From contig NW_004450942.1 in assembly GCF_000321225.1 (NCBI RefSeq), positions 673,636-737,635 of the forward strand: a DNA stretch of 64,000 nucleotides, given 5' to 3'. Each line of letters starts with the position of its first letter. Position 1 is the first letter of the stretch. This DNA is from Odobenus rosmarus divergens (taxonomy: Eukaryota; Chordata; Mammalia; Carnivora; Odobenidae). The translations under genes and the position numbers were made by a program. Positions 39,201 to 51,200 of the stretch are shown here, piece by piece. The notes under the pieces were generated by a model. That model saw nothing but the letters and a program-made list of their open reading frames with translations, ran no database searches and was not told where the DNA came from.

Positions 39201-42200
39201 CGCCCTTGTTTCTGCTTCTCCAAAATCCTTCCTTAGATCCTGGGAGCAGGGCAGGCCCCAGCACAAAATTGGAATGGCTGTGGTGTAGGTATTTGCCCCC
39301 CACAGCCCGTCTTGTTGTCCCTCACCCATCTCCCCAGGGCCCTGTGCCCTGCCCCAGACTGTAGGCTGCTGGTCTTCTGCTCTCCCTGTCCTCTGAGGGT
39401 CACATCCTGTCCCACCACCCACTGTCCCCAGAGAGGCCCTGATCCTCAGATATCCGGCTTCACACTCACCCAGGAGGACCTGCAAAAGTGCTCACTTCTA
39501 GGCCCCTCACAGACTCCTAAATCAGAGTCACAATGTCATCCAGTGATTCTTATGCATCCCAAAGTGTGAGACTAGATTCTTCACACCTACCTGCCTGGCA
39601 TGTTCGTGTTGGAAGCCCCCTGCTATTTCATACTGACCCAGAGAAAAACCACATCCCCCCTGCCTTCCCCAGACAGAGTCAGGACTCAGCCCTTTCCAGA
39701 CACGCAGTCAGCTGAGTGGCCCCCCTTGTGCTTCTTCTTCCATATGTGGGGGCTCACGGTCTTGGCCTCTTGGGCCAACCAGAATCCATGGACTCCTTGA
39801 GCCACTTTCCTGACCTGTAGAATCGGGTCGGTGCTACCGCTTCTCTCTCATAGTTGAGGTTAGGACTGAGTGAGGTCACCACAGAATTCTCACAGTGGTC
39901 AGGACCCTGAAGATCATGCAGTCTATCTACCCCAAACTTTGCAGATGATGAAACTGAGGCCCAGAGGGGCTGGGTGCTTTCTCAGTCTGACACAGAGAAC
40001 AAAAGCAGGGCACGAGCTACAACCCCACATTTTCTGACACCCCAGGACTCTGTCCACCACCTAGGCCATCTCCTATATCTGGCAAAGCACCTAGAAAAGT
40101 GCTGGGGACTGTGCAGATGAAGGGATAGTAACAGGGTATGCCATGAGCCCACAGAGCCAGAAGGCTCAGCCAGATGTTCCAGATCTAGGACGGAGCCCCC
40201 TAGGGGGCATCCACAGCTGTTGCTCGCTTCATGAGTCCCATGGGAACTCAGGTCACCTGCCTCTCCCTTCTCCAAAACTCTCATCCGGAATGCATTTATT
40301 ATGAAACTCAGCAAACCAGGCTCTGGACTAGTATGCCCCTCCCTCCACTTCCTCACCCCTACTCCCCAACATCAGGCAACAACAAGAGGGTGTCATTATG
40401 AATTGCTGTATGACTTTCCATGTTGGTTCACACAATTCAGTTCCAAAATGAGTCCAGCCCCAAGTGATGTGATATGGGGCAGGTAGGTTCCAAGAGGGTT
40501 AATATGAAAACAGCCACCTAGGCAGTGGGAATCAAGCAACCTAGTGGGGGTGTCAGGGTCACAAGCCCAGATGCCAAGAACAGTTGTCAAGGAAAACAAT
40601 TTGCCTTTCACACTTTCTCATGCTGTCTGGCCTTGACCTTTATCTCCCCCTAATCTCCCCATCCCTGGCAGCCACCCAAGTATAAGATTACTGTTCATTT
40701 AAAAAAAAAAAAGCCAAATTGGACAGTTATCTATGGACATATTAATATTCAGATGGTTACCAGTCATACTGATGTGGAAATGTTATTACCTTGAGACCTT
40801 GTCAATTCATTCTATTAGAAGGTGCCTTTGCCTGTTTTTAAATTAATAAACCATGAAATACCTTATGCCTATAATGATTTAATTATACTTTTCTAAGAAA
40901 AGCAATTTTAAGCTAGATTGACTTTTTTTTTTTTAATTAGGAGCATTGCCATGAGGTGAATGAAGTAAAAATGTTCAGTGTTGAAGGAAACCAAACCTGT
41001 ATCTCAAAGTCCACGAATCTAAAAACAACACTGACTTAAAGTACACCATTCTCATCCAGAAACTTATTTAGGCCTCTCTGGGGTGTTGCCAGATTGACAA
41101 CATTGCTGCCTTGACCATCCTCAGGTTCTGCAGAAAACCCGAAAAAGCTGGAAACTTCGCCCGTTCCAGATCTCTGTGTGGGTGCCTGCAAATCACAGTT
41201 GCTTTATCTCCTCCCCACTAGGGCCTGCAGTACATGGAGCTCATCCCGAAGGAGAAGCAGCCAGTGACAGGCACCGAGGGCGCCTATTACCGCCGCCGCC
41301 AGCTCATGCACCAGCTCCCCATCTACGACCAGGACCCCTCTCGCTGCCGTGGACTTCTGGAGAACGAGGTGAAAGTGATGGAAGAATTTGTCAAGCAGTA
41401 CAAGAGTGAGGCGCTGGGCGTGGGAGAGGTGGCCCTCCCTGGGCAGGGGGGCTTGCCCAAGGAGGAGGGGAAGCAGCCAGAGAAGCCAGAGGGCACGGAG
41501 ACCACGGCCCCAACCACCAACGGCAGCATCGGTGACCCATCCAAAGAATACGTAAGTCTCTCCTCCCCAGCCTCCCGGTGTGGCTGAAACCACCAGGCCC
41601 GGGGCTTGCGCAGTTGGGGCCCCAGCTCCAGGCTTTTCCCCTCATTCATGCATCCATTCATGCGTTCATCCTGCCAGCAGCTATGTGGTGCTCATTTACT
41701 CTGGGCCAGGCACTGTCCTGCGGAAAATAACACACAATCACCGTGCTTGAGAGGCTCATCGTCCAGGGGTGGTCCCAGACTACCAAACTGTCACAGCTTA
41801 GAGAAACGGCATCGAACCTTGGCTGGGGTGAGGGTCAGCTTGGAGGAGGACCTGGGGCCCAGCCTAGCCTGCAAAGAATAACCAGGATGCATCCAAGTCT
41901 TCAGGCTTGGCAGGGAAGCTCTGTGCCACCTTATAGAGATGAGCATGTACAAAAGTTCCAGAGAGCACGGTGGAGCCAGAGGCCTGAGCGGAGTCCCATG
42001 TGACTGAAAGCACGGTGTGCCGGGGGGCGTGGGGACCCGAGGCTGGCCAGGTCAGCAGGGGCATGCTTCCTAAAGCGGCAAGCCTCGTCCCTCAAGTATT
42101 GACTAGCCTGTACTCTCTGCCAAGCCCCAGGAAATCAAACAGGCAGAAGACCCTGTCGCCACATAGGAGAATAGCACGGATGTTGGACATCGCTCTGAGG

Positions 42201-45200
42201 GCCACGGGGAGCTGTGACAGGCTGTGGGTGGGAGGCGTCACAGGATCTGAGCTGTGCTTTGGTAGCGTCCTCGAGTAGCATGTACAAGATAGGCTGTAAG
42301 GGAGTGAGCTCCTGGGGGCTGTTTGAGAAAAATTGCAGAAGCCAGAGTGTCTGGGAGGTGAAAGCCTCATGGATTGGTTTGCCTGAATCTGCCCCACAGG
42401 AGGTAAGAGGACTAGCTTGAGGCAGGTGCCACCAAGGACTGATGTTTACTGTTTCCTGGCCTCTGGCCCCCTTCTACTATTTGCCCTCTGCCCCTATCAG
42501 CCAACTGGCCCCAACTGCCCCATTTGGGATTTGGAGATAAATGTCCCAATACAGGGAGCCCTCAAGCAAATTACCTGCCTTGCTCCTAACAGGCTGGCAG
42601 GCACCTGTGTGAGCCAGACATCCCAGGGAGATGGCAACCCCAATGATGCTGTCACTACATTCAGAGAGGGCTGGGCTCCTTCTTCCCTGCAGTGACTCAA
42701 ACTTGTCATCCAAAACCTGCATCCTCCATGTCCAATCCCCATGTGTTGGCCCATTCATCTGGAATTGCCATCCAGTGAACTATGGCCTCACACTGTTAAT
42801 CTGAGAACTTTTTTTTCAAAGATTTTATTTATTTATTTATTCATTTGAGAGAGAGCACAAGCAGCGGGGGGAGCGGGGGCCGGGGATGAGGCAGAGGGAG
42901 AGGCAGAAGCAGACTTCCCGCTGAGTAGGGAGCCTGACGGGGGACTTGATCCGAGGACCCCAAGATCATGACCTCAGACGCTTAACTGACTGAGCCACCC
43001 AGGTGCCCCTAATCTGAGAACTTTAAGACAAAAAACAAAACTTATTTTCCCTACCACAAATTTGGAAATGTGTTGAAAAGACCTATTTTTCAGGAAGAAT
43101 ACATGTCCCAGCAACTTAAAAAAAATTTAGATCAGTTACCATGTTTCATAAATTAGTCTCCTCTCCCTCCAGCCCTCTATCCAAATAGTCATCTGTCCTT
43201 AAAGCATAAATACCACCCAATTCCAAGTTGGAGGGCGATCTCTTTAAGTCATTGTGACACTTCCCAATTGCCATTCCCAGGAGAGCTATGCTGATCTGAG
43301 AACATATTTTATCCTTGACTCAGCCCCACATATTTGCACAGCAGGGAAGTGGGGCAAAGGTGGCCTGAAATGCCAGGTCTCTGCCTACCGTCAACTGTAG
43401 GAAGTAGTTGTGACAGTTTGGAAGTATATAAACAACAAGATCAGACAATGAACAGGGAATTTGAAGGAAGCCCGTATTGGTTGGGCTGGGCTGGCTGGGG
43501 AAGATGGCCTTCTCCTTCCTTACCCGAACTCCAATCTTGCTTAGATAATTAGTCATGTAATTAGTGGATTCAGGTCTGTATGTCATGTATTTATGTCACC
43601 TCTAGGTGCTGCTGGCTTGTCTTTTTCATCTCTGTATCTTCAGCAGGTGCCACTAATAGAGATAGTAGGCGCTCAATAAATATGTGAACCATGAATGAAT
43701 GAACAAATGGATGAATAAGTGAGTGTTCTAACTAAATAGAGCCTCAAACGATGGAGACAATCTAGATGGCCATATTGCCCAGGAGGATGATGGGATTCAA
43801 GTTCACATTTATTAAGCACCTGCTCTGTGCCAGATACCTGCCCACTCTTTCAAGGTCTTTGTTTAATTCACACAGTTGCCTAGTGGGGTGAATTTCACCA
43901 AACCCATTTTACGGGTGTGGAATCAGAGATTCAGAGATGGTAGGTAACTTTTCCAAGGTCCCATAGTTTCTAAGGAGTAGAACCTGGATCCAGTACTTGT
44001 CCTACTACGTGATGCAGAGTTATAAAACCCTGCTTATGATCTGTTCCAGGAAGAAAGAAGGCTGGGTGCTCTTATTTATAACTCCCTGTTTATCTCCTTG
44101 AATCCAGGGAGCAAATCCTATAAAGGCAGCTAGATAGACTTAGACCATAGATAGTGTGTCCCCAGCAACCCCAAACTTAGTTGTGGATGTGTGCTGCCTG
44201 CACTGCTCTGCCTTAGCCCAGTGAGTAGCCATGTTAAGTGGACATGGGTGCTGGCCATCCTGTGTGCTTTGCCTTCTATTTCTCATAAAAGGGCAGTGTA
44301 GGACAGTTTACCAGAGCCAAACATCAGGCAGGAATCCTGATTTTTGCTCCGCTGATGAGGACAATGAACTCTGCCAGAAGTGGCCAGGGCGTTCAATTTG
44401 AGAACCCAGATGTGGGGAGGAAATTGTAGAACTCACACTGACACCCCAAATCCAAGCGGTGATTTAGGGGAAAAAATGGAAGCAAAAGGAAGGGCACATG
44501 AAACCTATTTTCCTAGAACTATATTGGTGACGTAGTATGGTTTATCATCCAAAGAATGATCATTATTACTATCGTTAGCAGCTATATGTGTGGCAGGCTT
44601 TTTCTGAATCAAGGGTAGCGCTAAGCACTAGAGTATCTGATTTAAAGCTCCCAACCACCCAAGAACTTAAAAAGAAAAGCTGTGGGATTTGAACCAACCT
44701 CTGTCAGACCCCAAGTCCATCTTTCCTGTTGCCCAAAGCTTGTTCCTTGGAAAACTAATGGATATTAGGCCATAAAGGGGTTACATGGCCATGTAAGGTT
44801 AGGAGACCTGAGAGTGACCAAAACTACATGGGTTTCTTTGTGGTAGGATCTTCTGAGAGCCTCTGGTAGGCTGTGGCAGTGGTTCTCAAACTTAAGTCAC
44901 CCAGAAGGCTGGTTAAAATCCAGAGGGCTGGGGCGCCTGGGTGGCTCAGTTGGTTAAGCAACTGCCTTCGGCTCAGGTCATGATCCTGGAGTCCCGGGAT
45001 CGAGTCCCACATCGGGCTCCCTGCTCGGCAGGGAGTCTGCTTCTCCCTCTGACTCTCTTCCCTCTTGTGCTCTCTATCTCTCATTCTCTCTCTCTCTCAA
45101 ATAAATAAAATCTTAAAAAAAAAAAAAAAATCCAGAGGGCTGGGCCCCACCCCAGAGCTCCCTGCTTAGTAGGGGCAGGTGGGGCCAGAGACTCAGCTTT

Positions 45201-48200
45201 TCTACTGAGTACCCAGGTTGATGCTGGCGCTGGTCTGGGGGCCACTCTTTGAGAACCACTGCTAAGGAGTATAAAAATAATTTTATATATAAGCTCAGGA
45301 AAAATGATATCGCCAAACTGGCATATGGTGAGGATCGAATAGATGACAACGCAGGCATTTTCTAGATGTATTTGGCCTCCTGGCTTAGGGAGTCCAGCTT
45401 CGAGGACACAGCACAGCACTCTCCCATTCCCCATTCCCCACTGAATGGTCCATGCGGAGTTCTGGAAACCCAGAACTGCTTTATACACTGCTTTATACCC
45501 CCACGCAACCACACTACTCAGCAGCCTGGGGCCACAAGCCCCCTTTCCTCCACACTGCAGTCAGCCTACACGGCAGGGCAGTTCTCCAGTAAGCTCGCTT
45601 GGCTCCGTCAAGCTGCTATCCGCCTGTTACTGTGGTGTCCTTGCTCAGGGAGCTTGGGAGGGGCCTGAAGCCAGCAACGGCTGAGTCAGACCCTGGAGTC
45701 CTCCTCACCAAGCTCCTCCACCAAAATGTGCTCAGAGGAAAGGGTTATCCAGACCCAAGGAACGCTATTGCCAGAAGCCTTTTCCAAATAGTCCATGTGG
45801 AAATGCCCCCAGGGGCTGAGTTAAGGGTGAGGCCATAGAACAGTGGGTGGGCCAGATGGCTGGGGGGAACAGTACCCTCTGAGCCCAACTCCCCCATGTG
45901 GCTGGGCCTTCAGGGTTATTCAGATCTGAGTCCGGCTCACAGATGTGCACCCCAGCTTTCCAGCTCCGGGCCCGCACTCAGGGCCCCCCTGACGGGACGG
46001 GGGAACCTCACATCAGCTGAGGCACATCTGAGGAGTGAACCCAAGAGCTGTGGCTGCCCTTGCCTACCTCAGAGCAACCCTCTTCAAAAGCATCATTATT
46101 ACACCGAGGTTAAGAGACGCAGGACACCTGGGAAATGCTGTCAGAGGCATCTGTCTTCATGAGGAGACACCGCAGTAGAAAAATCCCAGGGGCTAACTCA
46201 GCCACTGTCACCCGAAGCGTGCCCTTTGAATCAGTGGGGCCAATTAAAAACCCAAAATATCTCACCTCCCTCTTTCCTTTACTTGCTGCATGTGTATATG
46301 CTGGCAAGGAAGGGGGGCCGGTGGGAGGGGAACTTAATGTCTTCGAACCCTCAGCAGGCTCATTCATGTCTTTGAACCCTCCTAACAACTAGCAGGAGCG
46401 GTAGGGATTGTTACACCCATTTCGCAGATGCGGAACCTGATGCAGAGAGAGGTTAAGAGGCTTGCTGATAAGAGGTGGGGCTGGAGCTCCCATCCCAGGT
46501 CCTTGTGCGTCACCAGCCCTGAGGAGTATGAGCAGCCCTGGGGTGGGGCCAACACCACAAAGGTGTGCTCATTTATGTTTGCTGGATGAGCAGCCGTGTT
46601 TGGAGTCACCCACAGCCCAATCCAGTGAAGAATCTGGGGGCCTCTTGTCCGCATGCCAAGAACAATAGAAGGACTTGCCCACCGCACCCCAGTCTCACCC
46701 ACCATGAGTTCTCCTGGGTTTGGAGGGCTTCAGAGGTCTCCATGGCCAGGGAACTGCCAACTGCAGCAACCTGGAACATTTGCTCCAGCATGGCAAAGCT
46801 CCATATCCACTTTCCAGGCCCTCTGCTCCCCACCTCTCCCACCTGGATGGAACCTAGGAGCGCCTGGGCCGCGAGGGCAATGACCTCAGTGCTCTGATTG
46901 TTAACAGCCCCACCAAACCATTTCCCCGCCTTTAGAACGCTTACTTGGTATTTTCTCAGAAATGAAATATACGGATTTCCTGGGCGTGGAATTTCCGCCT
47001 CTCCGTACACCCCAAACTTGTAACTGAAGAAAGGGGAAAGAAAGCCAGAACATAGCACTCAGAGTAATCTCCACCCTTTAGTGTTTATCATCCCTGCCGG
47101 TGCCCCCACCCAGCCCCTTCCCCTCAGCACCCCTCCCACGGAGGTCTGCCTCTCAGATGGAAACTTACAGCAGCTGGCTGCTCAGCCCAACTCCTGCCCC
47201 AACAAGGGACATATTTGTGGGCAAGGGACTTCCAAACCTTTGTGCAGCAGATGTTTGGCTTGTGTGCTCAGCAGGCTGGCTTTCCTGCCAGTCCCTCTCT
47301 GGGAATTTGAAACCAGTGCCCCACCCCCGCATCCTGAGCCCTGTCTGAGCTGGAGGACCCAGGCCAAAAGGCCCAGGAAATCACCATGGTTACCAAGCTT
47401 CTCAACATCTGCCTCCCTCCTTCTTTACAATGGAGATATTTTAATGACATTAAAGGGATTTTTTTTTCCACAGAAAATTCCCTTTATCCCATTTTTTATG
47501 CTATAAATACTTTTCAATGTTGCCACATAAGCGTCACAAGCATCTTTTTTTTTTTTTTTTTTTCTGGAGTAGGCTGCATCATATTCCATTGACTAAAACA
47601 GGAGCTGGCTAATTTTTCCTGTAAAAGGCAGATGGTAAATATTTTACGCTTTGCAAGCCATACAGTCTCTGTCACAACTACTCACTCTGGCCTTGTGGCC
47701 CTAATGCAGCCATAGACCATAGATGGGATCTAAACCGATGACGATGGCCGTGTGCCAATAAAACTTTATTTGCAAAAACAAGTGGTGGGCAGGATTTGGC
47801 CCACAGATGTAGTTTGCTCACCCCAGAACTCGAACCACTGTAAAAGATGGTTCCTAGCTTTTTATGAATTACTTTGGTTTTATCCAACTTCATTTTGCCA
47901 TTTTATAGGTTAATAGGATGACGATGACGATGATGATGTCGGCTGCCATCCCTTGACTATCTAGATTGTACCCATTGTCCCCGGCACTATGCCAATGGTG
48001 TCACATAGTTTTGTTTTTTTTTTTTTTTACTGAATCCTAAGAATTCTCCTACAAAATATAATTTCCCCTTTTTCTAGTCATCTAGCTTGTGAGTGGTTAA
48101 GCCAGAACTGGAACTAAGGCCTGCCTTACCCCAAACCCCACAAAGACTCTAGCCAATGGAAGCTTCTATTTCCTCAGCAACCATGCAGCTGCAGGCACCG

Positions 48201-51200
48201 CACACGGCCACTGCAACAGAGACGACCCCATGTAAGGCTTTTTCCTTTGGTGGGAAGCCAGTCCTTGCCTATACACTCATCAAAGCTGGATTTGAGAACA
48301 CCCCAGGCTGACGGCCTCTCTTCCGAGGGTAGCATTTATGAAGCCTTCCTGGCTCCGTGTTCCCCCTTTATCAGATAACCAGTGAGGAGGGAGAGTCAGT
48401 TAGAAATGCCTAACATGTTACCTTGCTCGGGAGAGAGCCCCAGATTCAATTATCTGCCCCAAGAAGAAGCATGAGGTGAAATGGTTGGCCAACAACAGTG
48501 ACCACCATATGTAAAGCATCTCCCATGAGCCAGGGCCTGCCATATGTTCCTAATGAGGAAACTGAGGCTCAGAGAGGTGGGTGACTTGTCTGAGGGCTCA
48601 CTGGTGATGAAGCAATGGCATGGCTCTCATTCCAAAGCCCGTCACCCTAAGCACTGCACCCAGCCTGCCCAATCTGTACTGTGAGGAATCTCAGGAAGAT
48701 GACAGTGTGGGGGGAACAGAACGCAAGAGTCTAAAGATGCCAGAAATGACACTGGGCCAAAAAAGGAAAGAAAAATAAGAAAAAAAAAAAAACCTCTGGG
48801 ATACACGAGGCTGCAAAGATGGTGAATAATCACCATAAGAGGAAATGGGGAGATGCTGTTTATAAATAAATTGTTGAGTATTTGTGTTGGAAAGAACCCA
48901 GCGCCTGAATTCAAGGCCCTTGTGTTAATATTTACTGTATTGTAATAGTGAGATTTTCACAAGGCACTCTGGGTTTAGACTGAGTAGGTCTTTGGATAAG
49001 AGACTTCCAGAAAAGAACAGAATGATTGGGACAGAACTTCTGGCAACCCCAAGAGAGAGATTATCGCTGGTTCAGAGGGTTCTCCATATCTGTTGATCAT
49101 TCTCTGAAGGCCAACACAGCTCTGTCCTTAAAGACAGTTCTTTGGCCACATAACCCTTGGCCACTGTCCCTAACCTACTGTTGCCTAAAACACTTTGTCT
49201 CAGTTACTCCCATTTCAGAAGCCTTAATGATTCTGTTTGCCCACACTGGGTGTTCTTGTCATCTAATGCTGAATATCAAACCACCCCAAGGTATAGAGGC
49301 TTAAAAAAATAACATCTGTCCTGCTCAAAAATCAGCAATCAGGCAGGGTTCAGTGGGGGATATCTTATCTCTGCCCATGTGGCATCATTTGGAGCAGCTT
49401 GTAGGCTGGGAGCTGGAGGCTTGTGAAGCTCGTTGTCTCACTGGTCTGTAGCTTCAATGCTAGGAAGACACAACCAGCTGGGCTGGACCAGGCAGCAACG
49501 GGCTCCTTGGGCCTCTTCCCCTCTCACTGTGTGGCTTGTCCACAGGGTTGCCCTCGCAAAGAGGTCTCGGGATTCCTTTCCTGCCTGCCCAGGGCTCCCA
49601 ACGTGTGTATAGAGAGAGAGATCCCAGTGGAGGAGACTGTGTTGTCTTTTTTACGACCTACCTCAGGAATCAGTAACATCCCTCCCACTCTATTCTGTTC
49701 AACAGAAGCAAGTCATTAAGGAGTGTCAACAATCAAAAGAAGGGACTTAGACACCCATGGGTTGGAGGAGTGTCCAAGAATTTGCCAACATCATTTCCAC
49801 ACACCACGACCAAGGGAACCTCAACCCTACAGGGTCTTAGCTCCCGAGGCATCAACATCTAAAGTGTTCCTCAGCTTTCTCCAAGCAGGTGTTTTAACAC
49901 TTGACAAAGGCCCAAAGTACAGAATTTTCAAACCCTTTCATTTAGACCCTTTTCATTCAGAATCTCTCACCATTTGAACAGGGACAGGGCCAGACTTCAG
50001 TGGCACAAGGAGAAACATCACCTTTGTTCCACCAATGAAAGATTTGTACCACACCTCCTCCCCCGCAAGGGGGAAATAGTCTGCAAATTAAGCTATGTGG
50101 CAAATGTTAGAAAGATTCTCAAGGGCAAGCTCTAATCTTAGATGGTTGAGAGTATGAATAAGAACCAATTGATATGACAGCGATAAGTGTTCTTCTCTAT
50201 GCCTTTTAACATAGTCCCAAGGGACTTTTACTTGGCCACAGTATCTCCTTCATAGGGAAAGTAGTCTGAGAATGACCACACTGGGCTTTCTTAAAAATTG
50301 TCTAGAATTTAAGCATCCCAGGAATTCAAATTGGCTTTTGGGCTGTAACCAAACTAAATTGGTGGTATCATTTTTGCTGAGTTTATTTTTAAGGTCATTT
50401 TTAAACACTCTATGATAGTGGTTCTCAAACTGAGAGTTCCCTGACCACACCAGCATCCCCGGGAGCTTGCAGATTCCTGTACTTCATCCCAGACCTGTCT
50501 GAATCAGACACTCTGGGTGTGGGGCCCAATGGTCTGTTTTAACGAGCCCTCTAGGGGGTGCTAGGGCAGACTCAGGCCTGAGAACCACTGTCTTCTAGGG
50601 GGTGGTTTGGGAGAAGGAACTGACTGTAGCTGAGTCTGGGGTAGTGATTGACAATGCAGTTCACGCAACTCTACCCTCTGGCCGTGCACAGATGGAAAAA
50701 ATGGAGATGGGGAGATGGGGAATAAACAAAGCTCATTGAGCTTTGTTTGATGGGAGGAATAACCTTTCAATATGCGTGATCGTGGTATTACGGAAAGAAA
50801 CCCCAGGCCTCCAAACCAAAAGCACATCCTGCCTTCAACATGTCTTTGTCATCTTGGGAAAGTAATTTAACCCCTCTGAGCCACAGGCTTCTCCTCTATA
50901 AAGAGGGCTGGGGTAGGGACAACAGGAGATTTTAGCTAGCTATTATTGAGCCCTTATAAAGTCCATTAATTCTATTATCTCATTTAATCCCAAGAACAAC
51001 TATATGATGTGAATATTATTAGAGTCTTCATTTGATGGGTAAAAAAACCCAAAGCACAGAGAGGTTGGGTAACTTGACCAAGGTCACACAGCTAGCCCCA
51101 CTCTCAGCCATCCACTGCAATTTAGAAATTGTCAACTTCAGTACCAAGGTTGTAGGAGAATAAGTTTGTGCAGAGAAAGGCAAGGCCAGGATCATAGGAA

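Larger units (their letters stand above)
34657..41221 (+). other. LMCD1: LMCD1 intron 3
   Basis: This 6.6-kb phase-0 GT-AG intron contains MER5-like fragments (about 35225-35490), an L2 3' end (35600-36055), MIR relics (37105-37350, 38890-39030, 39890-40080), a GATA/GACA microsatellite near 37545 and a GC-rich stretch with a short tandem repeat near 38351. The sequence from 40100 to 41220 has no recognised repeat. Confidence 0.9.
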
